64,000 nt of DNA from Argentina anserina (GCF_933775445.1 NC_065873.1:12524001-12588000); one strand, 5' to 3'; positions 46,900 to 58,349 are shown, counted from the first letter of the stretch. Made by a program: numbers and translations. The notes: generated by a model not told the origin, from the sequence alone.

Positions 46900-47925
46900 T
46901 TTTGTATGATAACTCTAATAGTATTTAACGAGAAGCACCACATAAAATATCTTAAAGTCAATTCAATTCAATTCAATAAACGGATTCATTAAACTCTGTG
47001 CTCTTAACATTTAAGTTTCTTGACTTATTCACTGCCTCTCTTAGCCAGCTCTGTTTTGTATTTTAACCCTTTAAAAGACTAGGGTGCTGTTGTTTGAGAG
47101 GATTTTGTTTGTAATTTTCATTTACCTTGTCGAAAAAACATTTAAATTTCTTGTCTTACCAACCATCTCCTTCATGGCTTCATATGCATTCTCGTCTGAC
47201 TAGAAGAATGGTGAATTTTACTTTGAGATCTAATCTCTATCATTGTAAAGGGAGCACCTAAAAAATTAACCAAATTGTGAACTTTTGAATATATCCACTT
47301 ATGTCTTTCATTGACAAATAAACTATTAGGGGTGTTATGGTTAAAATTAAATAAATAAATTAAAAATATTATTTTAAAAACCACCTACTTTTTCACGTAA
47401 ATAATTATTCACTTTCTCACACCCATAAGGTACCGGTGGTTTCTAGTACATGAAGCGACCGAAGGACAAGTAATTCACTTGTGTTGTAATATTCCAACTT
47501 CCCCCCTCTATTAAAGGCACAGCATATCTTTTGGAGAGCTTGCTTGAATCGCCCTTGCTGTGCTGGTCTCTGACTGTATATCAAGAAGTGGTTTAGACTT
47601 TAGAGTCCTTTTCTGTCCTGTCTTGATTTAACATAGTAGGGTCTTAAGCTTGCTTTAGCTGCTGAGTCTAAAGTGGTTATTTTGGAGATTCACTCTACAC
47701 AACTGCTTTCCCCAGTATGGCAGTATCATATGACCTAGTGACAAACTGACAATTAAAAGACAAGGAGTAGTTCCCTTATTATTATGAATGTAATAACATA
47801 TAAATATCATGGGGAAATCGAGTCTGAGAAATTCCCATAAAAGAAAATAGTGATACTGATACAGATACAGAGAAATTGTCTCAATTTCGGGTCTCTGGTG
47901 CCATATTTCCCAGCTAAGTGCAATA
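46900..47925. other. Intergenic DNA and NAC 3' flank
   Basis: No gene supported. The last few hundred bases are probably the 3' UTR of the reverse-strand NAC gene. Confidence 0.55.
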
Positions 47926-47930
47926 GCCAA

Positions 47931-50602
47931 CTAAACCTCGGAAGATGGTACATTATACAAGGAAGCATCACAGTCCATCGGTTTGTCAAGATCCACAAGC
48001 TCAAAAATGTCGTCCATAGTATACGAAGAACCATGCCAACTGGATAAATTGTATCCAACTTCAATTTTACCCAAGTTGCCCAAGTCTTCTAAATCTCTAT
48101 AAAAATCACTTTTATTGGGATGATCTGTAGCATTCTCATTCCCAGAAGGGAGAATATCATCAAGCTCTTTAGTAGCATTTGCCGAATCAGTATTCTGAGC
48201 AGTGCCTATATTTCCTGAAGGAATCAGGTTATCAGGTTCCTGGAAACAATCAATAAGTGGTATTAGCATATGGCTGAAGTATTAATATACTTGCAGACTA
48301 CAATGTGTACTGTGTAGACAGTGTAGTACATAAATGTACTTGAGAAAAGTTTGATTATAATATCGAAATTTTGTGTTCTACATACCCACTCTCGCACACA
48401 CATTTAAAAAGGCTGTGGAAATCAATTACAGGTCATGAGATCTATCAAGAATTATTGCTTCGTGAAAATCTTCCAGCTGATATAAAGTGTATCCAGTAGT
48501 TAACAGATTAAGATAATTACTTAATGGAAAATGAAGAGAACAAGATCCTAGGCTCCTAGCAGCACAGAAAGATACTGCCTATTTAAATCCTCCATCTGTG
48601 ACATTTGCTTGAAAAAAAAATCCCCTCTATCTATGGAATATAAATAAAATAGATAAGAAGGGAAGCACCAGAAATCCAAGAAAGAAGTATCAAACAGAAA
48701 AAAGGGAAGATGTTAGGCTGAGAAAAAGAAAAAATAGAAAGAAAGATAAACTAGAAATAAAGCCCGAAAATACTGTACTGGATAGGTCATAGGAGTATAA
48801 GGAAAAAGAAAAAATTTATCTTTCTGACAAAGTAACAAACTGGATGACAGATGCGATAAAGTAACTGTACACAATTTCTGTTCACCAATTTTCATTATAT
48901 TCATTAAAATTTGACAAAACTATACCTATCACATGTCTGTGAACTATAACAGGAGCAATATTGCAATAAAAATCTATCTCAATTACATTACAGTATAAAA
49001 TAGATAAAGAATCATCAGTCGAAAATGTTGAGGTAAAAGGGATAGAAAAGACCAAACATGTTGACCACATTTTGGAATTCAGTGTAATAGATACTCATTT
49101 TTCTTAGAAAAAAATTCATCCTACAATGCCTATTACCAATATTTTAACCTGCATTCATACAACTTAAAGGAAACTGAATAAGTCAAAACTGGATTCACAT
49201 CTGATGGTCGACCATTGTACCAAGTGTAAGTGTGACTCAGCTTGAATAACAATTTGCACTTATGTTGCCATTAATTCAGGAAAGCGAAATACCTAAAACA
49301 AAAGGTAGAAGGAAGAGTGCAGTACATACCTTATTTTGGTCTTTGCCATTGATAAGGAAAGCACTTTCTTGGCCAAAGCAATCTAACATGGACAGAATAT
49401 CACCATTGGCTGAAACACAGTGCTTCTCTTTTGTAACAGTATTACTGGAAACTGAGTGGTAAACATTGCAAGAAGGTGGTACAGCATCTGATACACAGGA
49501 TTCAGATGAAGGACCTATGCCCACATCCTCAGGGATATCAGAGCTGGTAGCTTTGGAACTACCATATCCCCTAGGCGGAACAAAGTCTGGCTCAGGCCTA
49601 TCTGCATGTGGGACAGAGTTTAAACAGATTTCAACCTCATCATCAGTCCAATCTTCCTCTTTAAAAGGCGCACCATATTGCGCACCATTTTTAGGCCCTG
49701 CACCTTCCTTTTGGAAAATTACGCATAAAACACATGATTCCTGCAGTATGAAAATAGCCAAGAAAGTTAATCAATATACACCTGAGCCGTCAACAGAAGT
49801 AACAGAGCTACAAGTATGAAACAAATCCTTTTTTTTTTCTGGTAAGATGATACTACAAAACTAGATACAAATGGCTTGTGGGCATTCAGAATTAAACAAA
49901 TCAAAATCAAAAGCTGGTGGAGCTATTAACGGTGATACATCAAATTCGACTGTTTTACACAGTTACACACATTTATTATTCAGAATTTTCACACAGAGAC
50001 ACTGAAACTAACGAAACTCTAGTGAACTTAAAAAGAATAACAAAAAGAAAATTATCACTTACCTGAGGCACACCCATATCAGCAAGGCCCTTATCATCAA
50101 GCCTATACTCATGCAAAACCCAATCGGTCCGTTCTCCTCGTGGGGGTTTACCTCTGTGAAAAACCAAAGTCTTGATCCACCCGACCACTTCACCATTGTA
50201 ATTAACAGGTCTGTCCTTTCCTGACATTTTCCAGTACCCAGCTTCAGTGGCACGATTCACTCTAGCCCCACTTGCGTATTTCATTCCTCTAGAACAAAAG
50301 AAGTACCATTTCAGGTCACCATATCGCCAACAAGATCTCTCTGCAAAATAAAAACAATAGGGTATGAAACAACACAAATCCAGTACATCTCCAAGAACCA
50401 CTGCAGCATAATGCAAGTAATAGAAAGTAAAACGACGTTGTATACCTGGGAGATCCCAAGGAGCATACTTGTAAATGTCAACCTCGGCAATGACTTTAAT
50501 CCGAACACTTTTCCCCATTACTTTCCTCTTCAAATAGTACTTCACAAGCTCAACATCAGTAGGCGAAAACCGAAAACCAGGCGGAAATGGCAATTTCCCC
50601 AT
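47931..50602 (-). CDS. NAC-domain transcription factor (NAC082-like), reverse-strand copy
   Basis: A nuclear DNA-binding factor. Four exons join in phase to 1155 bp (384 aa): 50446-50602, 50063-50340, 49330-49740, 47931-48239. The NAC domain fills exons 1-2 and the start of exon 3: [97 protein letters not shown]. After it comes the conserved [15 protein letters not shown], then an acidic C-terminus with no membrane helix. [10 protein letters not shown] was preferred to an upstream ATG (about 50635) because relatives, and the paralog at 52116, start MGK. A leader intron (about 50896-51092) precedes a 37-codon conserved uORF. The sequence resembles Arabidopsis ANAC082/103; I infer membership from memory. 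Confidence 0.92.
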
Positions 50603-50763
50603 CCCAAAAATCCAAAACCTACCCACCCCTCCCAAACCCGCTTCCTAAACACACCACTCTCCCCCAAAAAGCACAGAACTCCCAAAAAAAAAAAACACAA
50701 AACTCCCAAGCCTAGAAAACAGAAACAACACTCGGACACACACAAACACACTTCCCTCCTCTA

Positions 50764-50877
50764 TCAAGTCCAATGTCGAAACAAAATCTCCAGAGAACAC
50801 CACAGCCTCTTTCGATTCATTAAACAAAACCCTCTTATGATTGATAAGTGCTTCTCGTTGTTGAGATCAAAAGTCAT
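50764..50877 (-). CDS. Conserved peptide uORF of the reverse-strand NAC gene (37 aa)
   Basis: Starts MTFDLNNEKHLSIIRGF, continues LMNRKRLWCS and ends HWT before TGA. It lies 161 nt upstream of the NAC start, in the same exon, 18 nt after the leader-intron acceptor (gagcag, about 50896). The divergent NAC paralog has the matching uORF: MSFDLN, VIREF, FMNRGRLWFS and DWT are shared positions. Peptide-level conservation between paralogs whose surrounding leader has diverged implies selection on the peptide, as in nascent-peptide ribosome stalling. From memory, Arabidopsis ANAC082 is a reported case of a sequence-dependent uORF. Confidence 0.85.
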   Translation of the reverse strand: MTFDLNNEKHLSIIRGFCLMNRKRLWCSLEILFRHWT

Positions 50878-51199
50878 GGGTGTGCAATGAAGAACCTGCT
50901 CTCCGAACATATTCACACATTCAAAACCAGAAAACCAAACCCAAAATAAACAACACCCAATCACAATAAATCACAGTCTCTCAAATTTCACAAACCTAAT
51001 TATCATTAAAAAAAACACATATGCAACCCCAAAAACAAAACAAAAGAAGCGAACTTCACTTCAATCTGAATCGAGAGAAAACCCTTGATTACCTGAAGGA
51101 AGAAGAAGAAGCACCAGCAATGTTGGAGAAAATGCCGAGAAACTAGCCAAACTGTGAAACAAACAAGAATAAGCTCTGCCCTTCTGCGTTTCTCTCTAC

Positions 51200-51290
51200 T
51201 GAACACGCCACTATTATTGGGCCGGGCGGGTCTTGGGTAAACAGCCCGAAAGAATAGACCCGGCCCAAAAGATGATGGTGTAGCGTGTTA
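51200..51290. promoter_or_regulatory. Shared promoter between the divergent NAC genes, site II motifs
   Basis: TGGGCC at 51218-51223 and GGCCCA at 51262-51267 are site II (TGGGCY) elements, facing both genes, in the short gap between the two leaders. Such motifs bind TCP factors and mark ribosome-biogenesis and growth genes. The first leader exon of the - gene probably ends at about 51093, that of the + gene at about 51421. Confidence 0.55.
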
Positions 51291-51428
51291 AATACCCTAG
51301 GTGGTGGAAACAAAGAGGGTCTCGTTGCCAAAGCTTAAACATGCTCTTCCTCTTCTTCGCCCACCTCCTCCTTTGACTTCGCCCTTGCACTCATCTCGAC
51401 TCTCCATCTCCAGCTCTCTTCAGGTTTT

Positions 51429-51451
51429 GCTCTCTCTCTCTCTCTCTCTCT
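51429..51451. repeat. (TC)n tract in the leader intron of the forward NAC gene
   Basis: About 23 bases of TC directly after the likely leader donor (cttcag/gttttg). Confidence 0.9.
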
Positions 51452-51797
51452 TCGTTTTGTTTTGTTTTTCCGTTCGCGATTTATTTGATCTTAGGAGTCA
51501 AATCTCATCAGTCATAAAATTTGATCTTATTTAATTTTTATGTAAGGGATTGGGTGATCAATTATGATTCTTTGAGTCTTCGTTGCTTGGTTTCACGATT
51601 TCTATAGATGATTTTCTGTTCTTCTGTATATTATTCGTATCTGTAATTTAGGGTTGTTGCTTCTTTAGGTTTTTGAGATTTCGTATATGCATTTGCGGCA
51701 CCGTTTGATTGTTTGCATATTAGAGGTGTGTTTTTGTGGTGCTGTGGTCTTATTGTGGTTGGTGAAATTTGGACAGGAACTCTATTTTGTCCACCCG

Positions 51798-51902
51798 ATG
51801 TCTTTTGATCTGAACGAGGAACATTCGTCAGTTATTAGGGAGTTCCCTTTCATGAACCGAGGGAGGCTTTGGTTCTCGTGGAGATTACGTGACTGGACTT
51901 GA
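51798..51902 (+). CDS. Conserved peptide uORF of the forward NAC gene (34 aa)
   Basis: Begins MSFDLNEEHSSVIREFPF, continues MNRGRLWFSW and ends DWT before TGA. It lies about 213 nt before the NAC ATG and 21 nt after the likely leader acceptor (ggacag, 51771-51776). Position, length and sequence mirror the uORF of the divergent copy: M(T/S)FDLN at the start, MNR-RLW-S in the middle and WT at the end. Out-of-frame upstream ATGs also exist, but only this frame is conserved. Confidence 0.85.
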   Translation: MSFDLNEEHSSVIREFPFMNRGRLWFSWRLRDWT

Positions 51903-52115
51903 CACAATTTCGTGTCCTTTTTCATTACGGTTGCTGTTTTGTAGATTGGTTTTCTCTTCTTCTTTTTTTGTTCGTCTCCGGGCTTTGGATAAGTTTTATT
52001 GTGTGGAAAGGCGGTATTCGTAAGGCGAGGGTTGGATTTGCGATTGGTTGTCTCACGTCTCGTGAGGGAGGGGGATTGTTCTGAAGTGCCGGGGAGTTTT
52101 CATTTGGATTCTGTG

Positions 52116-54022
52116 ATGGGGAAATCATCTCTGCCTCCTGGGTTTCGGTTTAATCCAACGGATGTTGAGCTGGTGCAGTATTATCTGAAGAGGAAGATAA
52201 TGGGAAAGAAAGTCCATGTTAAAGTTGTTGCTGAGGTGGATATTTACAAGTGGGAACCTTGGGATCTTCCAGGTGAATATTATGCAACTAGTTTTGATCT
52301 AACTTGTTGAGGCTATTTGCTTGTACATTTGCTTTGGATTATTTACCTACCTTTCTGTACTGTGTAGTATGTAGTGTCTTACTGTATGTCCTTTTCTTGC
52401 ATTTTCAGACCAATCTGATTGGCGAAGTGGAGATCTGAAGTGGTACTTCTTTTGTCCTAGAGAGAAGAAATATGCAAGCGGAGCTAGAATGAAACGTGCC
52501 ACTGACCGTGGTTACTGGAAGACCACGGGAAAGGATAGATCTGTTCTGTACAATAGCGAAGTTGTCGGATGGATAAAAACGTTGATTTTTCACACGGGTC
52601 GAGCTCCAAAAGGTGAGCGGACAGACTGGGTTTTACATGAGTATAGGCTTGAAGACAAGAACCTTGCTGATAAGGGTGTCCTTCAGGTAATTGATGGTCT
52701 TTGTTTTCATTACGTTTCCATGATTTTGGGTTTTTATTATTTTGTGTTTTCTCTTAATGGTTACTGTAATTACAAAAAAATTGTCTTGCTTATTATAATG
52801 ATCACCTCTGCTCTTTTTGTGTTACAGGATTCTTATGTGCTCTGTATATTATTCCAAAAGGATGGGATTGGACCAAGAAGTAATAAACAATATGGTGCGC
52901 CCTTTAAAGAGGAGGACTGGACTGATGATGATGTTGAAACTGATGTAGTTCCACATGAAAACATGTCAGAGGCAAATGTTGTTCATGCAAACATGTATGA
53001 GACAGAGTCAGATCTTACTCATCCAATTATCACCGAGCCTGACATTGTTCAAGCAAACCTACCTGATCAAGTACTTGTTAATACAAATATCAATGACCCC
53101 CATCTTGTTTGTGAAAACATGCCTCATCCCTACCTTGTTTATCCAAACTTGCCTCAATCAGACCTTGGCTATGCAAACATGTCTGAGCCACACCTTGTCT
53201 CTCCCAGCAACTATAATACTTATATCACTCTCACCAATTCTCATGAGTCCTGTGTTTCTGATATCTGGCCGTTGTCTAGCAATGTTATCCGGTCTGTTTC
53301 CAGTAGTTATGTTACAACAGAGAAGCCTCATGTGCCACCTGATGATGATTTGATATTGATGCTTAATTACTTAACAGAAGACGAAACTTTCTCCATTGGT
53401 GACATTGGCAGAAATCAGGTTTGTAATTTACTCTTTTCTTACATTTGATTGAAAAGTATGAGATACTTTTAGTTTATTATGTGAAGTTGGTTGCTTGCGT
53501 TTGTGATTAATAAGAATTGTTATGGTGCTGAACCTAAAGATTGTGGAGGGACCGAATGTCTTCTATTTCCTCTAAAACTTATCATTTATAATAAGATTGA
53601 ATCATCACCTGTACGGCTGTACCCCATTCAGAGATGTTTACTTATTTAATATTTATTTGATTAGCAGTGCATCTGAAATTAGAACTTTTGTTGCGGGCAA
53701 TATCTGATGATTTCATGTGTTTTACACTTTACAGGAGCAGGATGATCTTATTTATTCTGAAGATGCTGATCCGATTGCTGATCTCGAAAGACGAGTTGAT
53801 ACTTCTAATGGTCTGGGAGGTTTGAGCGAAGACAGATATGATATTCCCAATGGAGCCATTTCTGGAGCTCCAGGTGAGAATGAGCCATATATGGAGCTAT
53901 TTGATCTTGACAAACCTTTGGATGGCGATAATTCTCTGTTCCCGATGATCAGCCCGCCTCGTACTTTTCATGGAGAGACACAGAATGAAGACTCATTCTT
54001 TTCATGGAGAGATGACATATGA
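52116..54022 (+). CDS. NAC-domain transcription factor (NAC082-like), forward copy
   Basis: Four exons join in phase to 1314 bp (437 aa): 52116-52272, 52409-52686, 52828-53418, 53735-54022. Exons 1 and 2 have exactly the lengths of the divergent copy (157 and 278 bp). The NAC domain shows [86 protein letters not shown] and [23 protein letters not shown] follows. Exon 3 is longer than in the paralog (197 versus 137 codons), largely from imperfect repeats of about 13 residues of the P-(H/D)-L-V-x2-N-(M/L)-P/S type at about 52950-53205. No membrane segment. The acidic C-terminus ([16 protein letters not shown]) matches [16 protein letters not shown] in the paralog. Confidence 0.93.
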
Positions 54023-54029
54023 AGACTTT

Positions 54030-55205
54030 GTTAAATAATGTGAACTTTTGAACAATCATTGCTCCAGCATCTAGTTCCTTGATATCCGACTTTGCATGAC
54101 ATTATATTCTGTATTAAAATAAATACTTTTGTTAGTTTGATTTGTGTTCTATAATTTGTGTTTTATAATTTTAGATATATTAAAAAGAAGCATCTGCTTG
54201 GTACCATGTACCAACTAGTGAAGACCAAATAAGTTGTGCTCAACATGCCTCAAAATAGGAATCTAGATTTATTTCACTTCTGATCATTTGTTTAAGTTGT
54301 GATGTACCATTAATTTTGCCCTGGAAACTATTTACAATCAACTTGAAGATATCAGACTGAAATATTTAGGTGATTCATGTGCCTCAGGGTACTCATACAT
54401 TATACAACAGAGGTGCTTACATGTTAGAGGGAGTTGGTCTCAAATCTCAAATGTCCCTTTCCAAATAATCCAGCAGCAACAGAAAATTCAAGTTTCTGAA
54501 TATCTGCTTAAATGTAACTTGTAAGCAACTTACCTTGAATTTTTCGGGTATCTTTGTAGGGATTTGAAAAGGCCATTTTCAAATGTTCTTGGCATCAGTA
54601 GTGTGATGAGGCAACACTAGAGATTAGGTAACACACGCACCGAGCCCCTCACCGATACTCCATGTACTGTAGGATGGCCTCTAATTTTTTTTTATCAAAC
54701 TGTTTTTTTATTTTATTTCTTATTTTCTTCTAATTTTTCTCAGTAAAAATTAAATACATCTCTCTCTCCCAATTAGAGCATTAGTTCATAATTGATACAG
54801 GATTACAGGGTGAGCATTGATGTGTAGTTTGACACAACAAATTGGAATAACTCCAACTTGAGGTCTCATAATTCTGCTCAAATTTGGAATCGTGAGGACT
54901 CACTCCCTGTTTTCAATTCCAAAAGCTAGATAAGAGTTGCACAATGACGAAAACTAGTTCCTCGCAGAGAAATGTTTTACTATGCCAAGGGATGACTACT
55001 ACTGTGAATCTCACAGAAAGCAGTCTCAAATGGAAAGTTCTGTATCTCAGGATAATAACCGAGTCTCAAAATAAACAAATTACCAAAAAATGGTCTAAAA
55101 CTAAGAGTTTTTTAGTTTAATTAAAGCATAAGTCATAGCAGTTTACGCAATCGAGTTGGACAACCTAAATATGAAGAGGGGCATTACATATTTACATTAC
55201 AATAG
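54030..55205. other. Intergenic DNA between convergent genes
   Basis: Contains the 3' flanks of the forward NAC gene and of the reverse-strand gene ending at 55213. No further coding region, RNA gene or repeat is recognised. Confidence 0.6.
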
Positions 55206-55212
55206 ATGATAC

Positions 55213-56325
55213 TCATGATAGGCAACAAATGTAATGAAGCACTTGACTTGTGTGCTGACAGAAGGGGAGTGATCGATATGGAGTTAGAGCACAAAGCAAC
55301 CACCCTATTTGCCCCAAGAAAGATGATCTTTCGAATCGCTTACATATTGGAAATCGAACAGGAGACGACCCGGCCAGGGGTTTGACAGAGAATGGGGAAT
55401 AGGAAAATTCGAAGGTGAAGACAAGAATAGAAAAGTAATCCATGAATAAGAAGCATACTCTTCGACCTCCGAGATAGGCACAGCTATATGAAATTGAAGA
55501 GAAGCCAAGATCAGGCAACTTGATCGTATCTACAGGTTTAATCGAATCCGGGTTCCCTTCGTCGGAGAGCATCATGCTGGAGACCCGTATAAGGCTAAGA
55601 TCATAATCATAATAAAGCATGAGCGTCTCTTTCTCTATATCCTGATCCTCCAAGTCTAAAACTTACACCTTGTTGTAGTTGCCGGGGAAAGCACAAACAC
55701 GGTCGGAGCAGAGTGGTCGGAGTATAGTCCATTGACTGTTAGGGTGAGCCACGTCAAAGCAGAATATCTTGACGTCCGGCGTTATTACCGTCTGCATGAT
55801 CGGAATAGTGACAAAGATCTTGGTGCCCAACACGTAAGATGTTGATAATTCAAGGGAAAAATAAGGCAGAATGTGAAGGCTAGGGAGAGGAGCCCATTGT
55901 GGGTCGTCTTCGGGGTCGAGTAATACCTCAAAATTCGGATCTCCATTGAATGGACCAGAAGGAGCATATAGCTTACCGTTGATCTCCGGCAGCCAAGGAT
56001 GAAGGTTACAATCTTCCAGTACCGGAAACACCCCTGGGATGAAGCTAGGCTCGGGATAGTTAGTGTCCAAAACATAGGTCGATTTCGAGAGATTTTTCTT
56101 TAAGCACACGGATCTCATAAACCGGCCGCCGGCGAAAACAATTCGAGAGCCAAAGACACCAAAACTCATTTGGGCGGGAACCTCAACGTCGTGTAGAAAA
56201 TCTACTTGGCGAAGTAACTTGGAAGAAAGAATGGGTTCCGGTTCATCAGAAAACCTGTACAAGTCGCTCAATCCGATTGTCTGAACACGATATCCAAGTT
56301 TACATTTACTTGAGTGAGATCTCAT
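55213..56325 (-). pseudogene. Unrecognised plant protein gene interrupted by one in-frame TAA
   Basis: One reading frame runs from the ATG at 56325 (MRSHSSKCKLGYRVQTIGLS) to the stop at 55213, broken only by TAA at 55663-55665 (FPGNYNKV*VLDLEDQDIEK). Upstream the frame is open to a TAG near 56410 but has no earlier ATG. Visible marks are SFGVFGSRIVFAGG, PGVFPVLEDCNLHPWLPEIN, GKLYAPSGPF and PQWAPLPSLH. The alternation of 'GKLYA.SG' and 'W..LP' strands recalls kelch-like or beta-propeller plant proteins, but no family is assigned. The sequence past the TAA (SISYSCAYLGGRRVCFLFMD) continues the same strand pattern, so the TAA looks like a nonsense mutation. A short intron removing it (donor aag/gtgtaagt) has no good acceptor that I can prove. 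Confidence 0.5.
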
Positions 56326-56399
56326 AAGTACATATACAGCCGTTTCTCTTGCTTTTTCCAGCCTCTTCTTCCGGGCCAACCTTTGTTTTCCCGTCCCCG

Positions 56400-56552
56400 T
56401 CGTTCCAAAACCCTAAACCCTATTGTGTGCGTTGATATAAAAACAAAATTAAGAAATATGTTAGTTGGGCCAATTGGACAGGATACACGTTCGGGTCATG
56501 GGCCCATGTCGGGTTTCGGGTCCAACCGGAGCTCGCCCTAGTCTTATTTAAA
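56400..56552 (+). promoter_or_regulatory. Telo-box, site II and TATA cluster upstream of the snoRNA candidate
   Basis: A double AAACCCTA telo-box lies at about 56408-56420. TGGGCC (about 56467) and GGCCCA (about 56499) are site II motifs, and TATTTAAA lies at about 56545-56552. Telo-box plus site II is the standard promoter of plant snoRNA and ribosomal-protein genes. The telo-box could also serve the reverse-strand gene starting at 56325. Confidence 0.5.
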
Positions 56553-56679
56553 CGCCATGAGTTGGAACTCTTCCGCCTCCATATTCTTCAGTTCATATTT
56601 CTTTCATTGTTTGTTTGTTTGTGTTTTTTCATCGATGATTGTTGGTATGAAATTGTGAATTGATATGTATAAACTATAG

Positions 56680-56766
56680 AGAGAGGATGATGATAAGCGA
56701 TGTGCAAACGCAGTACCATCTTTGGTTTCGATGAGCGGCACTTCCACACGAGATTTCTGACTCTCT
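56680..56766 (+). ncRNA. Candidate C/D-box snoRNA
   Basis: A C box ATGATGA (56687-56693) and a D box CTGA (56757-56760) are bracketed by a perfect 6-bp terminal stem: AGAGAG (56680-56685) pairs with CTCTCT (56761-56766). A C'-like GATGA lies near 56730. Length (about 87 nt) and box spacing fit C/D snoRNAs, which guide 2'-O-methylation of rRNA or snRNA. The guide before box D would be CTTCCACACGAGATTT. I could not assign the target. The D' box is poor. Upstream telo-box/site II/TATA motifs support a transcription unit. Confidence 0.45.
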
Positions 56767-57058
56767 ATCTCTTGTTTCTTTCATGTCGTCTTGATCTCAA
56801 CAGCGTGTTATTGTTATCTTTTCTGGGTCATTGCTTGCTTTACGTTTTGCATTTCAGTTTTTGTATTTCATACCGTATGCTTAATTTGTTCTTTCCAGTT
56901 TTCTGTTTTAACCAAGATCTTGATTTTTTTCCGTTTGGTTCAAATGTTATTGCTCTGACATACAAAGCAAAATTGTGCATGTTTTGAATCTAACTACTAC
57001 TTATGGGCAAAGGTAAACACCTCTATCAATATAGGATAGCGGCTAAAACTGAACCTGA

Positions 57059-57087
57059 ACTCTCTCCCTCTCTCTCTCTCTCTCTCT
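57059..57087. repeat. (TC)n microsatellite
   Basis: About 29 bases of alternating TC with one CCC interruption. Confidence 0.9.
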
Positions 57088-57115
57088 GACATGATTTTGG
57101 AATCCCAGCTGTTTC

Positions 57116-57872
57116 ATGTACTCAGAAAATGGGGTTTCGGTTTTTGGTCAAATTACTGCGACTTTGGCCAAATCAGATTGGAAACTTGAACTGGTGGGCA
57201 TTGGTGACTCGGGTTCTCTAAACCAGCTTGTTTGGAGTCAGAATGCCGAATGCGATGGATTGTTAAATCTCGAAACTTTAGACGCTAAAAAGGAATATTA
57301 GTTGGTTCAACTTACAACCTAAATTGTAATTCTTTCTCTTGCAACTTGCTTTAATCTTGAGGATGACTAAACTTTTGACACTGGGATGAGCTAGGTTGTT
57401 GAATGCTCTTCCAAATTTTGATGCAGATCAGATGACTGCATGCTTTTCGATGATCCCTTTAAAGGCTCAACTGAACGAACTGAAGTCACTGTGTTATTTG
57501 CTTCCAGAAAACATAGATGCATTGGGAGACTTGTTCTGATGATGAGTTTGGGTTTCCTTTATTAAGGTTGAGCTTCCTTCCACTGAGATGTCATCGAAAT
57601 TTTTAGTATGGATCATAAGGTGTTTCAGGCCTTTTGAGCTCCTAATCGAAATAATGCATGCTGCAGCATTTCAAAACCCTGGTCATCCGAGAACTAATAC
57701 AGAGGCCAGGCTAACGAGTTTAGAGATTTACATCACTGCTGTGTCTGCTCCAATCAGACGCCACAAGAAGAGTACTGAACAAGTAACAACAATTCAAACA
57801 GACGCCCTCAGAACTTCCTGTAATCGTCACGGTGAGAAGGCTTACGCTTGTTACTATTTGAAGACTCCATAA
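57116..57872 (+). other. Possible transcribed region with unassigned open frames
   Basis: Two protein-like frames are seen: 57116-57301 (MYSENGVSVFGQITATLAKS ... AKKEY) and 57588-57872 (MSSKFLVWIIRCFRPFELLI ... YYLKTP). Between them a frame reads DADQMTACFSMIPLKAQLNE and LKSLCYLLPENIDALGDLF. They are in different contexts, have no clear splice plan, and match no family I know. They could be exons of the transcript starting near 56560, a decayed gene or chance. Confidence 0.2.
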
Positions 57873-58349
57873 GATCGAGAGTAAAATCATCAAATCTATT
57901 TGTTTAGCGTCTCTACCAGATCATTCGCAGATGTTGAGCTCTTTGCCAGGTTAATAAATTATTCACATTTTGACAAGCACACATACATATTTTAAGTAAT
58001 TCCTCAGTGTTTAAGAATACAGAATCACGAAGTAAGAAACAGAAGGCTCTCCTGAGTGTATTAAGCATGTAGGACTCTCTCTTTCTAAAATCTTGTTTTA
58101 GCCATGAATATCAGCTATAAATTCAACTGTGGAGTACGAGAGAATAAGTATTTCGTTACATTATTGCGAATTTCAGTCTTATTCACTCCTTATAGTCATA
58201 AACAGCCAAGTTAAACTGGCCCGGACTTCTCCTCATCGATTGTTCTGGCTTCGTTTCATTCTGCACATCATGCAATAATCTGATACAAACTTCAAGAAAC
58301 GTATTGCAGACTTTATCTGTCTTCCGATCTCAACAGCTTGGCTTTGATG

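Noticed and set aside
49466..49819. 117-codon forward ORF
   Set aside because: Antisense shadow of exon 3 of the reverse-strand NAC gene.
50603..50635. Upstream in-frame ATG for the reverse-strand NAC protein
   Set aside because: It adds 11 residues ([11 protein letters not shown]) not found in the paralog, which starts MGK at the equivalent point.
57538..57586. Second C/D-like pair (TGATGATGA ... CTGA)
   Set aside because: Only about 50 nt long and no terminal stem.
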